DNA from: Thermoflexus sp.
Lineage (GTDB): Bacteria > Chloroflexota > Anaerolineae > B4-G1 > DUEL01
Direction of reading: 5' to 3'
Assembly: GCA_028276215.1 (NCBI GenBank)
Contig: JAPYWT010000047.1
Location: 1 to 10,391 of the forward strand
DNA length: 10,391 nucleotides
The notes beneath the pieces were generated by a model. That model was given only the letters and a program-made list of their open reading frames with translations. It had not been told where the DNA came from and searched no databases. Shown piece by piece: positions 1-6,338 of this stretch; the first letter of the stretch is position 1; each line of letters starts with the position of its first letter. A program made the position numbers and the translations under genes.

Positions 1-484
1 CAGTGATTAAGGCCCGCATGAAATAGTTCAGGGCCACTGTTTTGGGTTCAACTCTCCAGGCTGTAGCAAACCGGTAAAAAAGCAATTTGGCCCGAAAATG
101 GGCTGGATATGTGGGGAAATGTTCCCATGTAACAGCCAAGTGGCAGGCAAGTCGGTTCTGTTTGTTGATAAATTCGGAATCTCGGGTTACATTCCAGGTA
201 TGTAGCCGATAACCTACAGTGGGCGTGCTCAGATAAATCATAGAAAAATCATGAGCGATTTTAACCCAAGCCAACCAATCCTCTCCACCCCCACCCTTAA
301 ATCTCTCATCAAAATAGCCACAGAGGTCAAAACATTTACGGCGTACCATGACCGTGCTGGTAGTAGCACAATATTCCACCGTCTCCCATCGAAAATCCTC
401 CGGATGCTTTGGAGCCCCAGATATTGTGGATTTTAACCCTAAAACTTTCCCTGAACTGTCTATCAAATAAGCATCTGTAGCTAC
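1..484 (-). pseudogene. 3' part of family 2 glycosyltransferase gene, cut off by an IS element
   Basis: Read on the minus strand from 484 to 1 there is a stop-free frame that continues the glycosyltransferase begun at 2318. In the joined protein it covers residues 111 to at least 271 and runs off the window. It contains GGGGEDW at about joined residues 174-180, the Glu-Asp motif expected in the acceptor half of GT-A fold family 2 enzymes, followed by an aromatic and basic tail. There is no start codon or ribosome binding site next to the insertion, so this fragment is unlikely to be translated as an enzyme. The intact gene would have added a sugar to a lipid- or nucleotide-linked intermediate of surface polysaccharide; the substrate cannot be read from the sequence. 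Confidence 0.85.
477..484. repeat. Left target site duplication of the IS element (GTAGCTAC)
   Basis: The 8 bases GTAGCTAC directly abut the left inverted repeat and recur at 1981-1988 directly after the right inverted repeat. Flanking bases differ on both sides, so the duplication is exactly 8 bp. The octamer is its own reverse complement. Confidence 0.92.
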
Positions 485-509
485 CCAATTTTCGCCCAAA
501 TTAGGGGCC
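485..509. repeat. Left terminal inverted repeat of the IS
   Basis: The 25 bases match the reverse complement of 1956-1980 at 20 positions. The core TTTCGCCCAAA is identical in both ends; mismatches fall at positions 2, 5, 17, 20 and 21 from the tip. Confidence 0.88.
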
Positions 510-536
510 TGATGCCCTGGCGAGCTTGACGGAAAG

Positions 537-594
537 GGTGACAGATGGTATGTAGATAGGGAGTCCCTATCTCGCATACAGGAGGTCTGTCACC
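537..594 (+). promoter_or_regulatory. Nested dyad in the transposase leader, surrounding its ribosome binding site
   Basis: Three nested complementary arms lie immediately before the transposase ATG at 595. The outer arm GGTGACAGA (537-545) pairs with TCTGTCACC (586-594). A middle arm GTATG (548-552) pairs with CATAC (575-579). An inner arm GATAGGGA (555-562) pairs with TCCCTATC (564-571). The Shine-Dalgarno AGGAGG (580-585) sits in the bulge between the outer and middle stems, and the outer stem ends right at the start codon. A fold in long read-through transcripts could hide the start of translation, as known for IS10 and IS50. The inner dyad alone could instead be an operator or promoter element; its one-base centre would have to open as a loop in RNA. 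Confidence 0.6.
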
Positions 595-1980
595 ATGTCT
601 ACGCCCAACGATGCTCATCAGGAGCACCGCACTTTCACCGCCCGAGCCACTCTGGTGGCTATCGGCATCAAAGTCCGACAGATCGGCCTTCTGAAGCCCA
701 TCTTCCAGAAAGTCCGGATTGCCCAAAAGACAGTCAAATTCTCCCCGGCCGAGAAGTTGGTGGACGCCCTCATCACCATTCTCGCCGGCGCTCACGGGCT
801 GGTGGAGGCCAATAAGCGCGTCCGCCCCGATCCGGGACTCCAGCAGGCCTTTGGCCGCTCCGGTTGTGCCGAACAATCGGTCATCCAGGACACCCTGGAT
901 GCCTGCACTTCAGAGAACGTGAAGCAGATGGAGGAAGCCCTGGCCGTCATTTACCGCCAGCACAGCCGGGGATACCGCCATCCGTACGATCGGCAGTGGC
1001 AAATTCTGGATATTGACATCACCGGAAGGCCGTGTGGGCCCAAGGCGGCCTTCGCCACCCCCGGCTATTTCAGCCGACAACGCAACCGTCGGGGGCGTCA
1101 GGTCGGATACGTGTTGGCCACTCGGTATGAGGAAGTGGTGGTGCAACAGGTCTTCTCCGGCAACGAGTCGTTGACGAAAGCCTTGCGACCGCTGGTAGAA
1201 GCCGCCGAATCGGTGCTGGAATTGGATGACGCCAAACGGCGGCGCACCATCCTGCGGATTGATGCGGGTGGCGGAACGGTAGAGCACATCAACTGGCTGC
1301 TGGAGCAAGGATACCAGTTGCATTGCAAGGATTACTCCGGACATCGGGCGGAAAAGCTGGCCGCCAGTGTCCAGGAGTGGTTCACCGACCCCAAGGACCC
1401 CAACCGCCAGTTTGGGTGGGTTACTCTCCCTACCGACGGGATATACGTCCGTCCGGTGCGCCGGATTGCCGTCCGGTGTCGGAAGAAGAACGGGCAATGG
1501 GGGGTGGGAGTCATCCTCTCCACCCTGGCGCCGGAGGAGGTGTTGTCCCTGGTGGGCGAGTCGCCGGAGAAGGCTGATGACCCTCAGGCCGTCCTGTGGG
1601 CCTATGTGCGCTTCTACGATCAGCGCGGCGGTGGGGTGGAGATTGAGATTAAAGAGGACAAACACGGCCTGGGGAGCCTTCGGCGAAATAAGAAGCGCTT
1701 TGAAGCCCAGCAGATGATGGTATTGCTGGAGGCATTGGCCCACAACCTGCTGGTTTGGGTGCGTGGATGGCTGGCCGATGCCTGCCCCCGGCTGGCCCGG
1801 TGGGGCCTGCTGCGCTGGATACGGGATGCGATTCATATCAGCGGAGTGGTCGTATTTCATTCTTCTAAAATCGTCCAAATTGTGCTGAACCGGGGAGACC
1901 CGGTGGCCGGAGAGTTAGGGCCTGGGTTGGCGGCCCTTCTGGCTCCGGAGGAAACGGCCATTATTTTGGGCGAAATTTAG
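595..1980 (+). CDS. DDE transposase of the insertion sequence
   Basis: A 461-residue protein that would cut and join the element's ends. The candidate catalytic acidic residues stand in motifs typical of the DDE_Tnp_1/IS4-superfamily fold: LDIDITG with D139 and D141, LRIDAGGG with D223, and a C-terminal E-I-E-I-K-E-D-K block with E349, E351 and E354. That block is followed by an Arg-rich helix and a hydrophobic segment ending NLLVWVRGWL. The N-terminal third (about residues 1-130) is rich in basic residues and probably binds the ends. The ATG at 595 is preceded by AGGAGG with a 9-base spacer, which fixes the start. The last codons lie inside the right inverted repeat and the TAG stop is the tip of the element. 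Full length and unbroken. Family assignment within the superfamily is uncertain. Confidence 0.9.
   Translation: MSTPNDAHQEHRTFTARATLVAIGIKVRQIGLLKPIFQKVRIAQKTVKFSPAEKLVDALITILAGAHGLVEANKRVRPDPGLQQAFGRSGCAEQSVIQDTLDACTSENVKQMEEALAVIYRQHSRGYRHPYDRQWQILDIDITGRPCGPKAAFATPGYFSRQRNRRGRQVGYVLATRYEEVVVQQVFSGNESLTKALRPLVEAAESVLELDDAKRRRTILRIDAGGGTVEHINWLLEQGYQLHCKDYSGHRAEKLAASVQEWFTDPKDPNRQFGWVTLPTDGIYVRPVRRIAVRCRKKNGQWGVGVILSTLAPEEVLSLVGESPEKADDPQAVLWAYVRFYDQRGGGVEIEIKEDKHGLGSLRRNKKRFEAQQMMVLLEALAHNLLVWVRGWLADACPRLARWGLLRWIRDAIHISGVVVFHSSKIVQIVLNRGDPVAGELGPGLAALLAPEETAIILGEI
1956..1980. repeat. Right terminal inverted repeat of the IS
   Basis: Inverse partner of 485-509 with the same TTTCGCCCAAA core on the complementary strand. 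It doubles as the last eight transposase codons, including the stop, so coding and end-recognition sequence are shared. Confidence 0.88.
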
Positions 1981-2318
1981 GTAGCTACAAGACCAACTTC
2001 AGGCTGCTGCTCTAAAATGTCGGCCTCTAACGATAATCGCCCAGGCAAGCACACATCGTCAGCATCCAGAAAGGCTATGTATTCACCTTTAGCTCTTCGT
2101 ATCCCGGCATTTCGGGCGGACGCGGCTCCTAAATTCGGCTGCTCAATATACGTGATAAATTTGTCAAAACGAGCGGCAACCAAGCGAGTTTCATCCGTTG
2201 AGCCATCGTTGACTACAATAATTTCTTTACTTGGATAATCCTGGTCAAGCACACTCTGAATAGCCTCTGCTAAAAAGTGGCCCTGGTTATAGCAAGGGAT
2301 AATCACGCTGACTTTCAT
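1977..2318 (-). pseudogene. 5' part of family 2 glycosyltransferase gene, truncated by the IS
   Basis: Encodes the N-terminal 113 residues of a GT-A fold glycosyltransferase: an opening VSVIIPCYNQ strand, VNDGSTD (about 37-43) for nucleotide-sugar binding, LGAASARNAG (63-72), and FLDADD with the DXD-type metal site at D85-D87. The stop codon TAA (1977-1979) belongs to the IS end, so the frame is closed artificially. Original codons end at the target duplication. The ATG at 2318 overlaps the methyltransferase stop as ATGA and is preceded by GGAGGGG, so translation was coupled. The product lacks the acceptor half and is expected to be inactive. Joining it to 1-484 through one GTAGCTAC copy restores the frame. 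Confidence 0.9.
1981..1988. repeat. Right target site duplication of the IS element (GTAGCTAC)
   Basis: Second copy of the 8-bp palindromic duplication, immediately outside the right inverted repeat. It matches 477-484 exactly. Confidence 0.92.
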
Positions 2319-3148
2319 CGCCCCTCCGGCAAAGCGATGACGTTTTGCACATCCGCTGGCTTCATCAAATAGAAGCGATAACCAAGTGCTTTTAGAAAAT
2401 CCCTTACCTCGGCTACTGTGTAACCAAATGCCTGGTATGCTGGCTCATTTTCCTCGTAAAAGATGACAGGCCTGTCACGTTCAATAGTCTTTTTCGCTCC
2501 CTGCAAAGCCAAAAGTTCTGCTCCCTCAATGTCTATCTTCATCAGACCAATTTTGCTTTCAGGATATTGGGCGAGAAATTCATCTAATGTCGTCACTTGG
2601 ACCTCGCAAGAACCCGTCAGATGTGTAAGATAAGGCCTAAGAGAGCCAAACGTGATCCCGCCAGGGTTTATATACAGAACCATCGTCCCACCTTTGTCTC
2701 CTACTGCTTGCTGGATAGGGATTAAATTGCTTAATTTGTTCAAGTCCTTGTTGCGCTGTAAGTACTCAAAGGCTAAATGATTCGGCTCAAAGGCGTATAC
2801 AACACTTCCAAGAGAGTGGCGGAGATGCCAAGCCGCCATAATGGCATAATAACCAACATTTGCGCCAAGGTCAACGACGCATTCTCTTGGCCGAAGTCGG
2901 CTGAGATATTGCAAAAAAAGACGGGTAAACTCTCGCTCGTACTTGCCAATACAGTAAGGAAGAAGTGCGTGGCCAGCGTTGTCGTTCCCCACCAATATCT
3001 GACTTCCGTTCGGCAGACGCATCGTCAGGGGATGGGTTGCTCCAAACAGCCGAAGCGCCCATAGTGCTAATAGCCCCTTACCCTTGAAATACGGAAAATA
3101 TGAAAGCACATCAAGAAATAATGAGCCCACTCGGATACTAAAACCCAT
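2315..3148 (-). CDS. FkbM-family SAM-dependent methyltransferase
   Basis: A 277-residue protein of the FkbM family, enzymes that transfer a methyl group from S-adenosylmethionine, often to sugar hydroxyls of polysaccharides. Visible motifs are VVDLGANVGYY (about residues 91-101, the glycine-rich SAM loop), FEPN shortly after for ribose binding, and MKIDIEGAE (about 203-211), the family hallmark. The frame is open further to an ATG at 3214. I choose the ATG at 3148 because AGGAGG stands 5 bases before it (3154-3159), and this start also removes an overlap with the flippase. The gene lies 29 bases after the flippase and overlaps the glycosyltransferase start by ATGA, so all three were one operon. 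It is visibly more AT-rich than the flippase. Likely methylates a sugar of the exported glycan; the acceptor is unknown. Confidence 0.88.
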   Translation of the reverse strand: MGFSIRVGSLFLDVLSYFPYFKGKGLLALWALRLFGATHPLTMRLPNGSQILVGNDNAGHALLPYCIGKYEREFTRLFLQYLSRLRPRECVVDLGANVGYYAIMAAWHLRHSLGSVVYAFEPNHLAFEYLQRNKDLNKLSNLIPIQQAVGDKGGTMVLYINPGGITFGSLRPYLTHLTGSCEVQVTTLDEFLAQYPESKIGLMKIDIEGAELLALQGAKKTIERDRPVIFYEENEPAYQAFGYTVAEVRDFLKALGYRFYLMKPADVQNVIALPEGR

Positions 3149-3177
3149 ATCATCCTCCTGGGAGTTTACTTCTTCAC

Positions 3178-4686
3178 TCAGCCAGATAATCTCCCTCCCC
3201 TCCACAATCCCCACACATACCTCACCCGCTCCCCCGTCTCCCGGGGCCGCAGGGCGAAGGTCAGGGCGTAGAAGGCCAGAAACGCCCAGGCGGCCTTGAC
3301 GAGAAGCCGCAGGAGAAGGCCCAGGTTCTCCAGGGGTACAACGCGAAGGGCCGCCACATACACCAGCAGAACAGCGGCACCGACCAGTACAGGGAAACCG
3401 AAGGCCGCACTCAGGTTCACCGTCAGTTCGCGGCGGACGTAGCGATAGGCCAGCACCATCCCCAGAAGGAGAGCCAGCCCCACGGCCCCGCAGGTCCCCA
3501 GCGCCCCCCAGCGCAACGTCAGCGGGAGCCCTGCAAGACCCAGCACCCCAACCTGTGCCCAGAGCAGTGTCGCCGCACGGGCCGGTTTGCCCATCGCGTT
3601 CAGCAATACCCCGGCGTTCTCCAGGTGGGGACGGACCACGAAAAAGGCAATGAGGATTTGCAAGAAGAGGGCACTGGGCAGCCAGCGCTCGCCGTAGAGC
3701 AGAGCGATAATCTCGGGCGCAGCGATGAAGACAGCAATGGCCAGCGGCACCGCTACCATACCAATGGCCCAGGTCACCATCGTGGCGCTCTTCTCCAGCC
3801 GGGGCCGGTCATCCTGCAGGCGCGCATATGTGTAGAAGGCGGGGTGAAGGAGCACGGCGTTAAAAAGCAACCCCGGCCACTGGGCCATCCGGTAGGCCCG
3901 GTCGTAGTATCCCAGGGCCGTCACCCCAGCGAAAGTGCCGATGAGGAAGTTATCCAGTTGGGAAAAGAGCATCCCGGCCATCAGCCACAGGCCCGTCGTG
4001 GCGCCGAACCGCAGGAAATGCCGGGCCAGGTCCGGGCGGAACCGCCAGGGTTCCCGCCACAACCGGGGATCCCTGCGCCGCAGGACCCACCATATGCCCA
4101 GCCAGAGGAAACTATAGGTGGTGGTCTGAGAGACCAGACTCCATACCCCACCGCCGTGGGTCGCCAGCCAGAAGGCAGGGATGTAAGAGAGAGGAAAAGC
4201 AACGGACTGGTAGAGGCTGACAACCCCAAAATGTAACTCCTTCTCCAATAGAACCCCAGCAATGCTGGACAACCCCTCCATAAAGGCGGCCAGGGCCAGG
4301 ACCAGCGCGGCCCAGACGACCAGGCGGTCATACCCCAGGCGCAACAGGATCGGGGCGGCCAGTCCCATCAGAACGGGACCGCAAAGAGCCGCCGCGGCGT
4401 CCATCGCCGCGTATGTCCCCACTGATTCCCCCGTCGTCTCCCGGTACTGGCCAAAGGCGTACCCCAGCCCCAGTTTGGTCTGGAGCCTCAGAAGTTGGGC
4501 AAAGAACATCGCCAGGCTGAAAACCCCGAAGTCATCCGGGGAAAGGATGCGGGTGAGGACGATATTGGCGACAAAGCCAAAGGCCAGGGTCCAATACGAA
4601 CTCAGTGCCACCCATAGCCCGCCCCGCACCGCCCGGTAGGCCAGGGGGACTTCCGATGGAGATGGCTCGTCTGTCCGCAGCCCCAT
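3178..4686 (-). CDS. Wzx-like polysaccharide flippase (MOP superfamily)
   Basis: A 502-residue integral membrane protein with roughly 12-14 hydrophobic helices. The family moves lipid-linked oligosaccharide units across the inner membrane. The start region has a conserved-looking segment LAYRAVRGGLWVALSSY leading into helix 1 and then LTRILSPDDFGVFSLAMFF, which is characteristic of polysaccharide biosynthesis / O-antigen export proteins. A charged tail (RPRETGERVRYVWG) closes the protein. Length fits the family. The ATG at 4686 follows GGAG at a somewhat long distance and lies 25 bases after the PIN gene stop. Neighbours downstream (methyltransferase, glycosyltransferase) support a role in surface glycan export. 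Its first 100 bases are partly duplicated upstream at 5488-5554 and perhaps at 6164-6187. Confidence 0.88.
   Translation of the reverse strand: MGLRTDEPSPSEVPLAYRAVRGGLWVALSSYWTLAFGFVANIVLTRILSPDDFGVFSLAMFFAQLLRLQTKLGLGYAFGQYRETTGESVGTYAAMDAAAALCGPVLMGLAAPILLRLGYDRLVVWAALVLALAAFMEGLSSIAGVLLEKELHFGVVSLYQSVAFPLSYIPAFWLATHGGGVWSLVSQTTTYSFLWLGIWWVLRRRDPRLWREPWRFRPDLARHFLRFGATTGLWLMAGMLFSQLDNFLIGTFAGVTALGYYDRAYRMAQWPGLLFNAVLLHPAFYTYARLQDDRPRLEKSATMVTWAIGMVAVPLAIAVFIAAPEIIALLYGERWLPSALFLQILIAFFVVRPHLENAGVLLNAMGKPARAATLLWAQVGVLGLAGLPLTLRWGALGTCGAVGLALLLGMVLAYRYVRRELTVNLSAAFGFPVLVGAAVLLVYVAALRVVPLENLGLLLRLLVKAAWAFLAFYALTFALRPRETGERVRYVWGLWRGGRLSG
4608..4644. repeat. 37-bp sequence within the flippase 5' end, repeated exactly at 5488-5524
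   Basis: The two 37-bp stretches are identical and encode LAYRAVRGGLWV of the flippase N-terminus on the minus strand. Beyond the exact core, similarity continues toward the start codon through a DEPSP-type acidic leader, with several base changes. The inner 17 bases (4632-4648) also match 6166-6182. Confidence 0.9.
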
Positions 4687-4711
4687 TCAACCTGCACTCC
4701 GCCGCAGCCAA

Positions 4712-5224
4712 TCAGGCGGCTGGCGCGTTGAACACCCAGTGACGCCGCAGCCAGGGCACCCGATCAAAATCCGCATCATCGGTGGCGATATCGCTCAATC
4801 CCAGGCGCTGCATAACCGCTACATGCAGAGCATCCCGGGGCAGCAGTCCGAAGGCGGTAATGTTTCCCAGCATCTGCGGAAAATCCTCCTCGGCCACCGC
4901 TGCCAAATGTAAGTGCGGCAGCCGAACGAGACGGCGCAGCGCCGCTCCGATTTCAGACCCGCATCTGGCTATCGCCCCACTGGTATCCTCCCGCAACACC
5001 TGCAGGGGATCGCGCGGGTAGACATCTTTGATCCTCGCCAGGAGCAGACGATAGAATAACTCATCCATCGTCAAAATAGACGTATACGCTTCAATATCTC
5101 CCTGAACAGTCCGCTCCAAGAATCCTCGGATCATGGGCAGGTACACCGGATCGGACCGAAGATACATATAGAACACGTTGACATCTACATAGACTCTGCC
5201 CCTGACAACCTCATCGAGTCTCAT
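4712..5224 (-). CDS. PIN-domain ribonuclease, VapC-like toxin
   Basis: A 170-residue PIN-domain protein. Candidate metal-binding acidic residues are in the expected order: D14 in VYVDVNVF, E55 in TMDELFYR, D131 in RDALHVAV, and D149/D150/D152 in IATDDADFDRV. PIN toxins of VapBC systems cleave RNA, often tRNA or rRNA; the target here is unknown. The ATG at 5224 overlaps the preceding antitoxin-like gene by 14 bases with a G-rich Shine-Dalgarno-like stretch before it, the usual layout of antitoxin-first modules. The protein is somewhat longer than a minimal VapC (about 130 residues), the extra length being in the middle. All core acidic residues are present, so it is probably active. It ends 25 bases before the flippase. 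Confidence 0.85.
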   Translation of the reverse strand: MRLDEVVRGRVYVDVNVFYMYLRSDPVYLPMIRGFLERTVQGDIEAYTSILTMDELFYRLLLARIKDVYPRDPLQVLREDTSGAIARCGSEIGAALRRLVRLPHLHLAAVAEEDFPQMLGNITAFGLLPRDALHVAVMQRLGLSDIATDDADFDRVPWLRRHWVFNAPAA

Positions 5225-5456
5225 AAAGGCCCCCGATTTTCAGATTGAAGTCATAGTTCTGAACGGGTTCCTCTCCTAAGCAGCCTGCCAGATCATCCAG
5301 AACCTTTCCCCAGTCCTCCTCGGCGGGCAAAATGCGAATTTCACCTTCCCGAACAATGACCCACACGTGCCGGCCCAGACGGGCTTCCCGCAGCAGCGGC
5401 GCCTCTAACCACAACCCCTCTTCCGTTATCGGTAAGTCTCTCACCCTTGTAGCCAT
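5211..5456 (-). CDS. Small antitoxin-like partner of the PIN toxin
   Basis: An 81-residue protein. The frame is open to 5495, but the ATG at 5456 is preceded by GGAGGG at good spacing (in GCGGAGGGAAAGA), so I take that start. I do not recognise the family by motif. The N-terminal half reads like a short beta-rich domain (PITEEGLWLEAPLLREARLG, then VWVIVREGEIRILP), compatible with an AbrB/VapB-like DNA-binding or dimerising region. The C-terminal part (NYDFNLKIGGLYETR) is a charged tail of the kind that could bind the toxin groove. The call as antitoxin rests mainly on position: it overlaps the PIN gene by 14 bases and is translated just before it. If so, the pair would regulate its own promoter. 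Confidence 0.65.
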   Translation of the reverse strand: MATRVRDLPITEEGLWLEAPLLREARLGRHVWVIVREGEIRILPAEEDWGKVLDDLAGCLGEEPVQNYDFNLKIGGLYETR

Positions 5457-5470
5457 TCTTTCCCTCCGCT

Positions 5471-5554
5471 CTAACGAATTGTAATACCCACCCATAGCCC
5501 GCCCCGCACCGCCCGGTAGGCCAGCGGAGCTTCCGGCGGGGACGGCTCGTCCAT
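5471..5554 (-). pseudogene. Remnant of a flippase 5' end (27 codons)
   Basis: An ATG at 5554 opens a 27-codon frame reading MDEPSPPEAPLAYRAVRGG then LWVGITIR and a stop. Residues 2-22 match the start of the flippase at 3178-4686 (DEPSPSEVPLAYR and onward), with 37 identical bases at 5488-5524. Similarity ends abruptly after GGLWV, where the leader and ribosome binding site of the antitoxin gene begin. It is too short to be functional. It is either an old start of the same flippase cut off by an inserted module, or the stub of a second flippase gene. Confidence 0.8.
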
Positions 5555-5588
5555 CGCGCGCTGGACCGCCTCTCGGTTCTGCACCTTT

Positions 5589-5828
5589 CTACGCTTCAAC
5601 GGATGTGTAGGCCCTCTCAGGTACCCGGCCAGTATGAAGGGTCACGACGAGTTCTCCCGCTCCCACCAGGCGGCGGGCAGAAGCATGCAGAAACTCCACA
5701 CTGACCGCTTCCCCGTCCTCCCCATAACTGATGATTACACCACCGGGCTCCTCTATGGCATCCACCGGAGGCAAATCCCTCAGCACAAACAGAAGGATGT
5801 CCGCTTCGGGATCATAACGGATGCGCAT
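5589..5828 (-). CDS. DUF2283 family protein, probable antitoxin partner
   Basis: A 79-residue protein matching the DUF2283 pattern: MRIRYDPEADILLFVL opening, an acidic GGVIISYGEDGE turn, and VSVEFLHAS near the middle. Proteins of this family are small and often paired with a DUF4258 or similar gene in putative toxin-antitoxin modules; the biochemical role is not established. Start codon ATG at 5828 lies one base after the DUF4258 stop, and the ribosome binding site GGGAGGAG is inside the last codons of that gene, so the two are translationally coupled. The gene ends 34 bases before the flippase remnant. Complete and of normal length. Confidence 0.8.
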   Translation of the reverse strand: MRIRYDPEADILLFVLRDLPPVDAIEEPGGVIISYGEDGEAVSVEFLHASARRLVGAGELVVTLHTGRVPERAYTSVEA

Positions 5829-5829
5829 G

Positions 5830-6087
5830 TTACTCCTCCCGCCAATACTTCTCTACCTTGCTCGTCCAGTAAACGGTAAGAATCTTGCGTCCTGCCTCTA
5901 CTTCCACAAAAACCACTCGTAACAGGCCTGCCCCTCGCCTTGCTTGAGCGACCCAAGCCCCAAGATCGCCCGGCACCACCTGTTCAGGCGCATTCAACAC
6001 ATCCTCCACTTCCTGTCGGGTGATGCCCAACCTCCTCCGCCATTCTTCCTGGCGTTCTTCCGCATGCCGTGTCCAGATGATTCTCAT
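5830..6087 (-). CDS. DUF4258 family protein, probable toxin partner
   Basis: An 85-residue basic protein with the DUF4258 layout: WTRHAEERQEEW with a conserved His and Arg early, GITRQEVEDVL as a helix, then beta strands LLRVVFVEVE and KILTVYWTSKVEKYW. The family is thought to share the small RelE/BrnT-like fold of ribonuclease toxins, but activity is not proven in general. It precedes the DUF2283 gene by one base, giving a toxin-first or equal-rank pair. The ATG at 6087 has only a weak AAAGG-type ribosome binding site. No promoter is obvious in the 98 bases upstream, which also hold a flippase-like remnant. Confidence 0.78.
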   Translation of the reverse strand: MRIIWTRHAEERQEEWRRRLGITRQEVEDVLNAPEQVVPGDLGAWVAQARRGAGLLRVVFVEVEAGRKILTVYWTSKVEKYWREE

Positions 6088-6163
6088 GCGCTACCTTTGT
6101 GCCCTTGCATCTGCCTGTTCCTTCTGGTCTGATGCGCATTGACTACGACCTGTCCCCCGTAAA

Positions 6164-6187
6164 ACCCCGGTAGGCCAGGGGGGTCTC
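6164..6187 (-). pseudogene. Possible second, shorter flippase 5' remnant
   Basis: On the minus strand this stretch reads ETPLAYRG, in a frame preceded by ETVAD, resembling the acidic leader plus PLAYR of the flippase start. Seventeen bases (6166-6182) are identical to 4632-4648. The frame then departs and stops at 6143-6145. No start codon is present. With so short a match, chance is not excluded; its position at the edge of the next toxin-antitoxin-like module makes it worth listing. Confidence 0.45.
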
Positions 6188-6338
6188 ATCCGCCACGGTC
6201 TCCTTCCTCCCGTTCCAGGTAGGCCGCGATGGCCCGGGCGTAGGCATCAAAGTCGGTCAGACGCTTCTTGAAGAGGTAATAGACCTCATTCCGCAGGTAC
6301 GTCAACCTCTCTACGATTGCGTCGTCGGCGTCCCCCAA
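6186..6338 (-). CDS. Small overlapping ORF, HepT C-terminus-like (50 codons, TTG start)
   Basis: Within the end of the nucleotidyltransferase gene, in another frame, a TTG at 6338 follows GGAGGTG with a 4-base spacer and opens 50 codons. The peptide is strongly helical: DDAIVERLTYLRN, then EVYYLFKKRLTDFDAYARAI. This resembles the last helix of HepT/DUF86 HEPN toxins, which typically end with VY...rL.DF..fa..i. The HEPN catalytic motif R-x4-6-H is absent and most of the domain is missing, so it is either a truncated HepT or a distinct tiny partner. It overlaps the nucleotidyltransferase by 53 bases. Confidence 0.5.
   Translation of the reverse strand: MGDADDAIVERLTYLRNEVYYLFKKRLTDFDAYARAIAAYLEREEGDRGG

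Larger units (their letters stand above)
485..1980 (+). mobile_element. Complete insertion sequence, 1496 bp, DDE transposase, 8-bp target duplication
   Basis: The element is bounded by imperfect terminal inverted repeats (20 of 25 positions match) and an 8-bp direct duplication. It carries one transposase gene on the plus strand, opposite to the host operon. The transposase stop codon TAG is the last three bases of the element. Both ends, the duplication and the open reading frame look intact, so it may still be mobile. The transposase resembles the IS4 superfamily of DDE enzymes, with motifs closest in my reading to the IS1380-like group. However, IS1380 elements usually make 4-5 bp duplications, so I leave the family unassigned. 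Confidence 0.93.

Noticed and set aside
251..436. A 61-codon plus-strand frame near the left edge
   Set aside because: The opposite strand gives the glycosyltransferase continuation with the GGEDW motif; this frame has no ribosome binding site.
910..1878. A 322-codon open frame on the minus strand inside the IS
   Set aside because: Antisense shadow of the transposase; no ribosome binding site or family motif, rich in His, Gln and Pro as typical of such shadows.
3149..3214. Longer methyltransferase start at 3214
   Set aside because: It would overlap the flippase end by 37 bases and lacks a ribosome binding site, while the ATG at 3148 has AGGAGG at proper spacing.
3625..4236. A 203-codon plus-strand frame over the flippase
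   Set aside because: Antisense to a clear membrane protein; composition is Gly/Pro/Gln/Glu-rich without recognisable domain.
4690..4735. Short hairpin (CAGCC/GGCTG) between PIN gene and flippase as a terminator
   Set aside because: Only a five-base-pair stem without a T-run, and the genes are 25 bases apart and likely co-transcribed.
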